In this document: positions 7,700-13,752 of the stretch, piece after piece
Numbering within the stretch: position 1 is the stretch's first letter
Layout: each line of letters opens with the position of its first letter
NCBI GenBank assembly: GCA_036847245.1
Contig: DAIUAL010000080.1
Coordinates: forward strand, 1 to 13,858
Length of the DNA: 13,858 nt
Source: UBA4661 sp002405405
GTDB lineage: Bacteria; Bacteroidota; Ignavibacteria; Kapaibacteriales; UBA4661
Direction of reading: 5' to 3'
Notes under the pieces: generated by a model
What the model was told of the DNA's origin: nothing
What the model saw: only the letters and a program-made list of their open reading frames with translations
The model's database searches: none
Program-made: the position numbers and the translations under genes

Positions 7700-8506
7700 A
7701 TGCAGACAGAGATTCCTTATACGATTGTTGCGAAGCAACATCGGCAGAAATATTTTATTCGGGAAAACGGCGATCCCATTGTTAGTGTGATTATACCCGT
7801 TCTGAATGAAGCGGTGTTAATTGAGCGTGTTTTACGGATTTTTGCTCGGTTGCGCGAGGATTATCCTCTTGAGATTATTGTCAGCGATGGTGGTTCAACT
7901 GACGCAACTTGTATGATTGCCGAACAATATGCCGATTGCCTTGTGCGCCACACAGCGCAGCATAAACAAACGATTGCAGAAGGACGCAATCGAGGTGCAG
8001 AGCAGGCTCGGGGTAATGTATTGGTTTTCATCAATGGTGATACTGTTCCCGCCAAACCGGAACAGTTTATCGAGACGGTTTTGGCATGGTGCACAAACGA
8101 GCAGAACAAGAAACCAGCCGCTCTTGCTTGTCCTGTGCACATTGCTCCGCATGAGCGAGGTCTTGCTGATATACTCTTTCATGGTAGCTATAATGCGTAT
8201 GTACGTTTGTTAAATTCGATCGGTTTGGGCATGGGAAGAGGTGAGTGTCAGATCATCGATAAAAAGTGTTTTACGCAGTTAAGTGGTTATAATCAAACAT
8301 TGGTTGCCGGCGAAGATTTCGACATGTATCGTCGTATCCGCAAAGTCGCTCGTATTGGTTGGCATGGTGATGTATTAGTTTTTGAGTCGCCACGTCGTTT
8401 TCGCAAATATGGCTATGGTTATGTGTTGTGGACATGGACCATCAATGCTCTTGCGGTTCTTGTAACCGGTAAAGCAATTTCGCAGTATTGGGAAGAAGTA
8501 CGATAA
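7700..8506 (+). CDS. Glycosyltransferase family 2
   Basis: A 268-residue GT-A glycosyltransferase: VSVIIPVLNEAVLIERVL (28-45), VSDGGSTDATCMIAEQYAD (61-79), GRNRGAEQARGNVLVFINGDT (NGDT at 112-115 for the metal), a GMGRGECQII stretch and AGEDFDMYRRIRKVARIGW, with a hydrophobic tail (YVLWTWTINALAVLVTG) that may anchor it to the inner membrane. It resembles the GT2 subgroup that includes TIGR04283-type enzymes, but I would not assign a substrate. The ATG at 7700 is used because the only upstream in-frame start is a TTG at 7595 inside the preceding gene that would add 35 residues unlike any GT2 N-terminus. Its stop TAA overlaps the next start (TAATG), coupling it to the YdcF-like protein. Confidence 0.88.
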   Translation: MQTEIPYTIVAKQHRQKYFIRENGDPIVSVIIPVLNEAVLIERVLRIFARLREDYPLEIIVSDGGSTDATCMIAEQYADCLVRHTAQHKQTIAEGRNRGAEQARGNVLVFINGDTVPAKPEQFIETVLAWCTNEQNKKPAALACPVHIAPHERGLADILFHGSYNAYVRLLNSIGLGMGRGECQIIDKKCFTQLSGYNQTLVAGEDFDMYRRIRKVARIGWHGDVLVFESPRRFRKYGYGYVLWTWTINALAVLVTGKAISQYWEEVR

Positions 8507-9198
8507 TGATAAAATTGCATCATAACTCCGCGATAGAAAATGCTGCACATGTCTTATGGGAATTTCACAACCTTCATCATGTTGTGTCCGCAAGCAATTT
8601 TCAGCCAACAATGATTCTGATCATGGGTAGTCATGATACTCGTGTTGCAGAGCGCGGTGCAGAATTGTATCGAGAATGCGTCGACTATGGTGGTACGCCC
8701 ATCGTGGTATGTTCCGGTGGCTTAGGGCGGCTGACTGATGGGGAATGGTCAGAGCCGGAAGCTGTTGTGTTTGCGCGCACCGCTGAAGAGCATGGTGTAC
8801 CTGCTTATGCACTTCTTTTAGAAGACCGCTCAACTAATACCGCAGAAAATGTACGCTTTACCGCTGAATTACTTCTTCAAAAGAAGATTGCACCACCACC
8901 GAACATTCTTCTTGTGCATAAACCCTATATGGAGCGTAGAGCATGGAGCACATTTATGGCACAATGGCAATTGCCAAGTGCAGATGTGCGCGTAACCTCA
9001 CCGCAATGTACTCTGGAAGAGTATATCACGCAGGACATTACCTTCGATCATCTTGTACATTTGATGGTGGGTGATTTACAGCGACTTCGCATCTATGGCG
9101 ATAAAGGTTGGAATACTCCTCAAGAGATCCCGGATGATATATGGTCGCAGATGGAATTTCTCGTTGCCGAAGGATATGATCAGTATGTTGTGCGATAA
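8506..9198 (+). CDS. YdcF/DUF218 family protein
   Basis: A 230-residue protein with the DUF218 (YdcF/SanA/ElyC) core: MILIMGSHDTRVAERGAELY, then IVVCSGGLGRL (SGG), EWSEPEAVVFARTAEEHGVP, EDRSTNTAENVRFTAEL and the strand ILLVHKPYMERRA. These match the fold with its conserved Gly, Ser-Gly-Gly, Glu and the S-T-N-T-x-E-N run. E. coli YdcF binds S-adenosylmethionine and related proteins (ElyC, SanA) affect envelope integrity, but this copy shows no N-terminal membrane helix, so it is YdcF-like and probably soluble. The ATG at 8506 overlaps the stop of the glycosyltransferase gene; a TTG at 8488 is possible but less likely. It is the last gene of the rightward run; 147 bases separate it from kup. 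Family is firm, role unknown. Confidence 0.88.
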   Translation: MIKLHHNSAIENAAHVLWEFHNLHHVVSASNFQPTMILIMGSHDTRVAERGAELYRECVDYGGTPIVVCSGGLGRLTDGEWSEPEAVVFARTAEEHGVPAYALLLEDRSTNTAENVRFTAELLLQKKIAPPPNILLVHKPYMERRAWSTFMAQWQLPSADVRVTSPQCTLEEYITQDITFDHLVHLMVGDLQRLRIYGDKGWNTPQEIPDDIWSQMEFLVAEGYDQYVVR

Positions 9199-9222
9199 TT
9201 GCTGATAAAAATAGTTTGAAGA

Positions 9223-9241
9223 CATCACTGGTAAAGTGATG
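9223..9241. repeat. Short hairpin in the kup leader/spacer
   Basis: CATCAC and GTGATG pair perfectly (6 base pairs) around the loop TGGTAAA, 25 bases after the ydcF-like stop. No T-run follows, so it is not a standard terminator. It may weakly separate the operon from kup or be chance; upstream of the candidate kup promoter it would not be in the kup transcript. Confidence 0.25.
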
Positions 9242-9282
9242 CAGGTAGATACTTCAAGACCACTTCAACGAAAACGCTATCC

Positions 9283-9310
9283 TTTGATTACCAAAAGCAA
9301 TGTAAGTTTG
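9283..9310 (+). promoter_or_regulatory. Candidate Bacteroidota-type promoter of kup
   Basis: TTTG at 9283-9286 and TAAGTTTG at 9303-9310, an exact TAnnTTTG match, lie 36 bases ahead of the kup ATG. The 16-base spacing is a little shorter than the usual 17-23. If it works, the leader is about 30 bases long. This is the best promoter candidate in the window but remains a pattern match. Confidence 0.4.
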
Positions 9311-9345
9311 CGCTTCCATTTTGTTTCACATAAGGGCTATGCTCT

Positions 9346-11397
9346 ATGTCAATCGACGTCTCGTCTGCTTCGGCTGAACCTCACTCTACGGAAACTTCTT
9401 CGCAGAAACAATCCACCACCTTGAACACTTCTGATTCATCGCATCATGATGCCCATAGCCATACGGCAATCAGTCTTGCCGGTATGCTTATCAGCATCGG
9501 GATTGTCTTTGGAGATATTGGTACATCGCCCCTATATGCGTATTCAGCGATTTTGGGCGGTAACATTATTAGTCGCGAGCTTGCACTTGGTGCGTTCTCA
9601 GCAATTTTTTGGACACTCACGCTTCAAACAACACTCAAGTATGTGCTGATTACTTTACGTGCTGATAACAAAGGCGAAGGTGGGATTTTTTCGCTCTATG
9701 CCTTAATTCGCAAATATGTCAAGGGGCGTTTTATGCTCCCGGCGATTATCGGTGGAAGTTTCTTACTTGCCGATGGTATTATTACGCCGCCAATTACCGT
9801 ATCCTCGGCGATTGAAGGATTACGTGTATTTGATCCTCATCTCAATACTGTTGCTATTGTTATCGGTATCTTGATTGCACTGTTTACAGTGCAACAATTT
9901 GGTACGGATGTTATCGGAAAATCATTCGGACCGATCATGTTGTTGTGGTTTGGATTTATTGGGGTTATGGGTGGTATGGCATTAGTGCACAATCTTGATG
10001 TCCTTCATGCTTTGAATCCATACTATGCGTACTGGCTTATTGCGCAATATCCCAGCGGTTTTTGGCTCCTTGGTGCGGTATTCTTGTGTACAACAGGAGC
10101 AGAAGCATTGTATTCGGATATGGGGCACTGCGGACGCGGCAATATCCGTATTAGTTGGTTGTTTGTAAAGACAACATTACTGTTGAGCTATGCGGGGCAG
10201 ACAGCATGGGCATTGAGTCATGTCGGTGAAAGTATCGGAACAGCACGTCCATTTTTTGCAATCATACCCGAGCCATTGTTAGTACCTTCGATTATTATTG
10301 CTACTCTTGCGGCAATTATTGCCTCGCAAGCACTGATCAGTGGAAGCTATACGCTTATCAATGAAGCAATGCGTCTTGATATGTGGTTACGTTTTAAGGT
10401 CGTTTATCCAACCAATATCCGTGGTCAGCTCTATGTGCCACGGTTAAATTGGATGCTCATGATGGGATGTATTGGTGTTGTCTTGTACTTTCAAGAATCT
10501 ACCAAAATGGAAGCTGCCTATGGTTTGGCAGTGACATTAACCATGCTCATGACAACAATTTTGATGACGGTGTATTTGCGAACCCAGCGCGTACACCCTA
10601 TTCTTACCGGGTTGATCGTTCTTCCGTTTTTCCTTATCGAGTTATGTTTTCTTGTAGCAAATGGCATGAAAATCATGCATGGCGGATGGATTTCATTGCT
10701 GATTGGTGCAGGGCTTATGTATGTCATGTATGTGTATCAGCACGGACGTGAACTCAAGCGAGAGCTGACGAAGTACGAACCACTTGCCGAATGGCTTCCC
10801 CGCTTGCGCGAACTTAGCAATGATACGAGTGTCGCTAAATATGCTAGTAATCTCGTGTATCTCACAGCATCGTCTCGAGCAACAAATGTAGAACGTGATG
10901 CAATCCACTCGATTTTTCGTAAAGGTCCAAAACGCGCCGACATTTATTGGTTTGTGCATGTGAATGTTGTCGACGAGCCTTTTGCGACACGTTTCCGAGT
11001 TAAAAAATGCGCGGACAATGACGTGATTTGGTTAGAATTCAATTTGGGTTTTCGGATAGAGCCGCGCGTCAATTTATTTTTTCGTCTCGCTGTTGAACAG
11101 TTAACGCAGAGCGGAGAGATTGATATCACGAGTCGCTATGAATCCTTGGGTAAAGACAAGCATCCGGGTGATTTTCGCTTTGTGATTTTTGAACGGTTTT
11201 TATCGTTTGAAAATGATTTCCGTCCCTTTAAAAAATTGATGATGAATAGTTACTATCTTTTCAATCGTTTTAGTGTCAACGATAAAGAGAGTTTTGGTCT
11301 AGATAAGAGCAATATCGATGTCGAAAAAGTAACTTTGGTTTATACTGAGCCAAAGCATATCACGCTGATACGCGAAAACGATATCGACAGAGAATAA
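9346..11397 (+). CDS. kup: Low-affinity potassium transporter (KUP/HAK/KT family)
   Basis: A 683-residue inner-membrane potassium uptake protein, probably a proton symporter. After a hydrophilic, His/Ser-rich tail of about 40 residues (containing SSHHDAHSH), the family signature SIGIVFGDIGTSPLYAYS opens the first helix (50-67). LRADNKGEGGIFSLYAL (104-120), LADGIITPPITVSSAIEGL and TTGAEALYSDMGHCGRGN all match conserved KUP loops. About twelve hydrophobic segments end near residue 470, and a cytoplasmic domain of about 200 residues completes the protein, near the usual length of 620-690. The start is the ATG at 9346; all KUP motifs lie downstream of it. No clear terminator follows; 117 bases separate the stop from the tRNA gene. 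Function is well supported by family; regulation beyond the candidate promoter is not visible. Confidence 0.97.
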   Translation: MSIDVSSASAEPHSTETSSQKQSTTLNTSDSSHHDAHSHTAISLAGMLISIGIVFGDIGTSPLYAYSAILGGNIISRELALGAFSAIFWTLTLQTTLKYVLITLRADNKGEGGIFSLYALIRKYVKGRFMLPAIIGGSFLLADGIITPPITVSSAIEGLRVFDPHLNTVAIVIGILIALFTVQQFGTDVIGKSFGPIMLLWFGFIGVMGGMALVHNLDVLHALNPYYAYWLIAQYPSGFWLLGAVFLCTTGAEALYSDMGHCGRGNIRISWLFVKTTLLLSYAGQTAWALSHVGESIGTARPFFAIIPEPLLVPSIIIATLAAIIASQALISGSYTLINEAMRLDMWLRFKVVYPTNIRGQLYVPRLNWMLMMGCIGVVLYFQESTKMEAAYGLAVTLTMLMTTILMTVYLRTQRVHPILTGLIVLPFFLIELCFLVANGMKIMHGGWISLLIGAGLMYVMYVYQHGRELKRELTKYEPLAEWLPRLRELSNDTSVAKYASNLVYLTASSRATNVERDAIHSIFRKGPKRADIYWFVHVNVVDEPFATRFRVKKCADNDVIWLEFNLGFRIEPRVNLFFRLAVEQLTQSGEIDITSRYESLGKDKHPGDFRFVIFERFLSFENDFRPFKKLMMNSYYLFNRFSVNDKESFGLDKSNIDVEKVTLVYTEPKHITLIRENDIDRE

Positions 11398-11482
11398 TGA
11401 GAGTGTGAGCACATGAACACATGAACAAAGAATTCCTGCGTCTGCTCTCACAGATTTTGGCTATATTCGTAGTCTTTTTTAG

Positions 11483-11507
11483 AGCATGATAACTGGGTAA
11501 TCGTGCT
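11483..11507. repeat. Inverted repeat just upstream of tRNA-Leu
   Basis: AGCATGAT and ATCGTGCT form an 8-base-pair stem (one G-U) with a nine-base loop. It is flanked by TTTTTT on the left and AAAA on the right, and ends eight bases before the tRNA. There is no T-run after it on the plus strand and none on the minus, so it is not a canonical terminator. It could be a processing structure for the tRNA 5' end or remain from a bidirectional site; no firm role. Confidence 0.35.
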
Positions 11508-11514
11508 AAAAGAA

Positions 11515-11596
11515 GCGGACATGGCGAAATTGGCAGACGCGCCAGACTTAGGATCTGGTGGAGCAATCCGTAAGAGTTCAAGTCTCTTTGTCCGCA
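11515..11596 (+). tRNA. tRNA-Leu (anticodon UAG)
   Basis: An 82-base class II tRNA. The acceptor stem GCGGACA pairs perfectly with TGTCCGC (11589-11595), followed by discriminator A. The anticodon stem CCAGA/TCTGG encloses the loop CTTAGGA with anticodon TAG, which reads CUA and other CUN leucine codons. The long variable arm is GGA-GCAA-TCC, as expected for leucine, and the T arm is AAGAG-TTCAAGT-CTCTT. The 3' CCA is not encoded and must be added after transcription. It stands alone between kup and tig. Confidence 0.97.
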
Positions 11597-11628
11597 CATC
11601 GTTACAATTTTCTGAAGAGTATGCTCAC

Positions 11629-11662
11629 GAGCAGTCTATGTTCTCTGTCATGCTCTTTTTTT
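11629..11662 (+). terminator. Possible weak terminator after tRNA-Leu
   Basis: GAGCA (11629-11633) can pair with TGCTC (11651-11655), which is followed at once by seven T. The stem is only five base pairs and the loop is 17 bases, so this would be a weak intrinsic terminator. The same GAGCA also forms a small inverted repeat with TGCTC at 11622-11626. It lies 29-66 bases upstream of the tig start. Confidence 0.35.
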
Positions 11663-11678
11663 CTTTTCATGAATTCGT

Positions 11679-11683
11679 AGGGA
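11679..11683 (+). promoter_or_regulatory. Ribosome binding site supporting the TTG start of tig
   Basis: AGGGA ends seven bases before the TTG at 11691. An in-frame TGA at 11670-11672 rules out any start further upstream, and the first in-frame ATG (residue 19) would remove the first conserved strand of the protein, so this site decides the start. Confidence 0.5.
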
Positions 11684-11690
11684 CATCACT

Positions 11691-13016
11691 TTGGAAACGA
11701 ATCTTGTCGTTTTGGAAGGTTGCCGCCGTGAACTTACAATCACGATGACCGCAGGGGAATTGCAACCACATTTTGAAAAAGCATATCTCGCAGCACAACC
11801 CGAATTGCAATTGCCCGGCTTTCGCAAAGGCAAAGTGCCCTTGGGGATGATTAAGAAAAATTTTGGTCGTGATATCGAAAACCGTTCGATGGAGGATATC
11901 GCTTCTGCAGCATTCAACGAAGCAATTCAGTCACAATCAGCAAAGCCCGTCGGGCAGCCTACACTCCGTGATATTAAACGTGAGAGTGATGGTTCAGTGG
12001 GATTTGTGATCGCATTTGATGTTCTACCGGAAATCACCCTCGGTGAATATCGTAATATTGCTATCAATAAGCCCGTGCGCGAGATTGGTGAAGAAGATAT
12101 TGAGCGTGAAATCGAAGAATTGACCATGCGTTTTGGGACAACTGAATCGGCTGATACGGTTGCTGATAACAATCATGTTGTTACCGTTCGCTTCCGTAAA
12201 CTTGATGAACAAACCGGTATGCCACTCTTGGGCGCGCAAGCTGACGAGTTCCCGATTTTCATGCGTGATAATACAGTTAATCCTGCTATCCGTTCGCAAT
12301 TGCTCCACGCGAGTGTTGGACATACATTCAACTTTACGCCACCGGCACAACCTTCTGCGGACCCTAACACGCCTCCGACTCAGCCCGGTGTCATGCAAGT
12401 TACCGTTGAGAAAATCGATCGTATTGTTCCCGCTGAATTCAGCAATGAATTGGTAGAAAACTTCACCAATGGTGAGTTGATGAGTACCGAAGAATATCGC
12501 GACCAGCTGCTTCGTGACCTCAAAATCAATTTTGAGCAAAGTTCACGTCGCTCGATGGAGGATCAATTGGTGAATGCTATTGTTTCGGCGCATACCTTTG
12601 ATGTTCCGCAAGGATTGGTACAAGAAATTTTAGTGAGCATGGTACGTGATGTTGCAGAGCGTCAGCCCGATGGGAAATTGCCGAAAGATTTCGATGCACG
12701 CCGCTACCTTGCTATGATGGCGCCATCAGCAGAACGTACAGCAAAATGGATTCTCTTGCGCGATGCGATTATCGAAGCAGAAAATATTAGTATTTCTGAC
12801 GAAGAGCGTGAGCAATTTATCGCTGATACTGCCGCAGGAATGCGCGTGGATGAGCATGTTATTCGCGAAGCATTGGAGAAAGATGAACGTTTGGAATCCC
12901 GCATGCTCAGCGACAAATTGATGAAAGCGCTTATTGGCTATGCAGTGGTAACAGAAGTATCAACATCGGCAGATGAAGCAGATACACTTGCCGAAGAACT
13001 TGATGCGGCTCTGTAA
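11691..13016 (+). CDS. tig: Trigger factor, ribosome-associated chaperone (TTG start)
   Basis: A 441-residue trigger factor, the chaperone that docks at the ribosomal exit tunnel and shelters nascent chains. Residues 1-115 are the ribosome-binding domain, with the L23-binding signature GFRKGKVP (43-50) and IKKNFGRDIENRSMEDIAS after it. Residues about 155-245 occupy the place of the FKBP-type prolyl isomerase domain but lack the usual FxxG..PGFE and GMxxGE motifs and contain a Pro-rich insert (217-233). Residues 250-441 are the helical C-terminal chaperone domain with an acidic tail (ADEADTLAEELDA). Length is typical for the family. It begins with TTG: a stop lies just upstream in frame and the family N-terminus (METNLVVLEGCRRELTI) aligns from here. 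No clp genes follow, unlike in many bacteria; instead a strong terminator ends the transcript 43 bases after the stop. Confidence 0.95.
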   Translation: METNLVVLEGCRRELTITMTAGELQPHFEKAYLAAQPELQLPGFRKGKVPLGMIKKNFGRDIENRSMEDIASAAFNEAIQSQSAKPVGQPTLRDIKRESDGSVGFVIAFDVLPEITLGEYRNIAINKPVREIGEEDIEREIEELTMRFGTTESADTVADNNHVVTVRFRKLDEQTGMPLLGAQADEFPIFMRDNTVNPAIRSQLLHASVGHTFNFTPPAQPSADPNTPPTQPGVMQVTVEKIDRIVPAEFSNELVENFTNGELMSTEEYRDQLLRDLKINFEQSSRRSMEDQLVNAIVSAHTFDVPQGLVQEILVSMVRDVAERQPDGKLPKDFDARRYLAMMAPSAERTAKWILLRDAIIEAENISISDEEREQFIADTAAGMRVDEHVIREALEKDERLESRMLSDKLMKALIGYAVVTEVSTSADEADTLAEELDAAL

Positions 13017-13058
13017 TTTTTGCATTGAATGGTAAGCACATCATCATTGACATTGTAC

Positions 13059-13097
13059 AAAGCGAACTTCTCCTTTATTGGAAAGTTCGCTTTTTTT
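13059..13097 (+). terminator. Intrinsic terminator of tig
   Basis: AAAGCGAACTT (13059-13069) and AAGTTCGCTTT (13083-13093) form a perfect 11-base-pair stem. An inner TCC/GGA pairing with a bulged C reduces the loop to TTTATT. The stem runs into seven T (13091-13097). This is a classic rho-independent terminator and shows that the next gene is separately expressed or read through. Confidence 0.93.
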
Positions 13098-13126
13098 ATC
13101 GTTCAAAATTATGGAGAACTCCTTCT

Positions 13127-13435
13127 ATGAAAATACCCTCCTTTCGTAGTCCCTTAGGGCGTTTGCTATGGACAGGATATGTCGAGGCGCTCTCTTTTTT
13201 GGTATTACTGCTCATAGCCATGCCGATGAAGTATATCGGTGGTAATCCATACCCCGTACAAGTCGTTGGTATGGTGCATGGTGTGCTTTTTATGGTGTAT
13301 ATCTTGGCATTAATACAAGCAAGTATCGCCTATAAGTGGAGCATAAAGGTTTTAGTGCTTGGCTTCTGTGCGGCAATTATACCCTTTGGTCCGATCATCG
13401 CAGACAAGCGATTGTATCGCGTTGATGAGGTGTAG
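13127..13435 (+). CDS. DUF3817 small integral membrane protein
   Basis: A 102-residue inner-membrane protein with the DUF3817 pattern: a short basic start, GYVEALSFLVLLLIAMPMKYIGG (first helix and the conserved E-S-F and MPxKY), VVGMVHGVLFMVYILALIQ (G-x-x-HG motif in the second helix), and VLGFCAAIIPFGPIIADKRLY (third helix with PFG). Three membrane segments fit the usual length of about 90-110 residues. The start is the ATG at 13127, with GGAG ten bases upstream; an in-frame TTG at 13025 would extend the protein across the tig terminator and is rejected. It begins 29 bases after that terminator, so its promoter must be very close or it depends on read-through. The function of the family is not known to me. 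Confidence 0.88.
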   Translation: MKIPSFRSPLGRLLWTGYVEALSFLVLLLIAMPMKYIGGNPYPVQVVGMVHGVLFMVYILALIQASIAYKWSIKVLVLGFCAAIIPFGPIIADKRLYRVDEV

Positions 13436-13518
13436 GCGCAGGTATTGTTTCGATTCGCTTTTCCATGCTGTTTTTCTGTTCTCATCGTCATGACGAGCGT
13501 AGTGCAATGGATCGTGCC

Positions 13519-13560
13519 TCCCTGAACTTGCGTCGCCTTGAGTTTGTCCAAAGGTCGAAG
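13519..13560. repeat. Two degraded copies of the GAGCTTGTCGAAGG-type repeat
   Basis: TCCCTGAACTTG (13519-13530) and CCTTGAGTTTGTCC (13536-13549), the latter followed by AAAGGTCGAAG, resemble the intact element at 13645-13663 with several substitutions and a small insertion. They read in the same orientation as that copy. The similarity is by eye. Confidence 0.5.
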
Positions 13561-13626
13561 TATGGCAATACCATGATGTGGGATTGCGGTTCAAAGCCTG
13601 CAATGACGTTGCCATGAACATTCGTA

Positions 13627-13647
13627 GGGGCAGACTGTGTATCGCCC
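13627..13647. repeat. Degraded GGGGCAGA-type palindrome
   Basis: GGGGCAGAC and ATCGCCC form an imperfect inverted repeat (four-base-pair GGGC/GCCC core) preceded by TTCGTA. It is like the short GTAGGGGC...GCCC intergenic palindromes that recur in many bacterial genomes, here joined directly to the next repeat. The terminator at 13700-13721 uses the same GGGGCAGA arm in perfect form. Confidence 0.4.
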
Positions 13648-13663
13648 TGAGCTTGTCGAAGGG
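13645..13663. repeat. Intergenic palindromic repeat CCCTGAGCTTGTCGAAGGG
   Basis: A 19-base imperfect palindrome with CCCT/AGGG arms. From general knowledge this string, or its reverse complement CCCTTCGACAAGCTCAGGG, recurs as a dispersed intergenic repeat in many bacterial genomes from several phyla. Only one intact copy is in this window. Confidence 0.65.
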
Positions 13664-13699
13664 TATCTGCTCTCCCCAGAATACTTCAAAAACAACAAA

Positions 13700-13721
13700 G
13701 GGGCAGAATCACTTCTGCCCC
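13700..13721 (-). terminator. Intrinsic terminator of the leftward T9SS-cargo gene
   Basis: GGGGCAGAA and TTCTGCCCC form a perfect nine-base-pair stem with loop TCAC. On the minus strand it is followed by TTTGTTGTTTTTG, a good U-rich tail, and it lies about 31 bases beyond the stop codon of the gene at the right edge. On the plus strand CCTCTCTTTT follows, so it may also stop rightward transcription. Confidence 0.87.
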
Positions 13722-13726
13722 CCTCT

Positions 13727-13750
13727 CTTTTAACCTGTCTTTTAACTTGT
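13727..13750. repeat. Tandem 12-base duplication
   Basis: CTTTTAACCTGT is followed at once by CTTTTAACTTGT, two 12-base units differing at one position, between the terminator and the stop codon of the rightmost gene. Probably a small slippage duplication in non-coding sequence. Confidence 0.6.
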
Positions 13751-13752
13751 GC

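Larger units (their letters stand above)
13436..13699. other. Gene-free stretch carrying degenerate dispersed repeats
   Basis: The 317 bases between the DUF3817 stop and the stop of the rightmost gene contain no believable coding region in any frame. They hold pieces of short palindromic repeats (separate entries at 13519-13560, 13627-13647 and 13645-13663) and end in the terminator of the leftward gene. The density of repeat pieces suggests a non-coding island where such elements accumulate. Confidence 0.7.

Noticed and set aside
11410..11425. Direct repeat CACATGAA twice
   Set aside because: Only eight bases, no recurrence nearby; likely chance or slippage.
11398..11459. Possible kup terminator (TGAGAG with CTCTCA, then ATTTT)
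   Set aside because: The stem is short, the loop is about 40 bases and the T-run is only four; not convincing.
11515..11596. Prophage or integrative element attachment site at tRNA-Leu
   Set aside because: No integrase, no duplicated tRNA 3' end and only housekeeping genes on either side.
12024..12539. 171-codon open frame on the minus strand opposite tig
   Set aside because: Antisense shadow of a clearly coding trigger factor frame, with no family resemblance or start signal.
13025..13126. Longer DUF3817 protein from TTG 13025
   Set aside because: It would translate through the tig terminator hairpin and adds residues not typical of the family.
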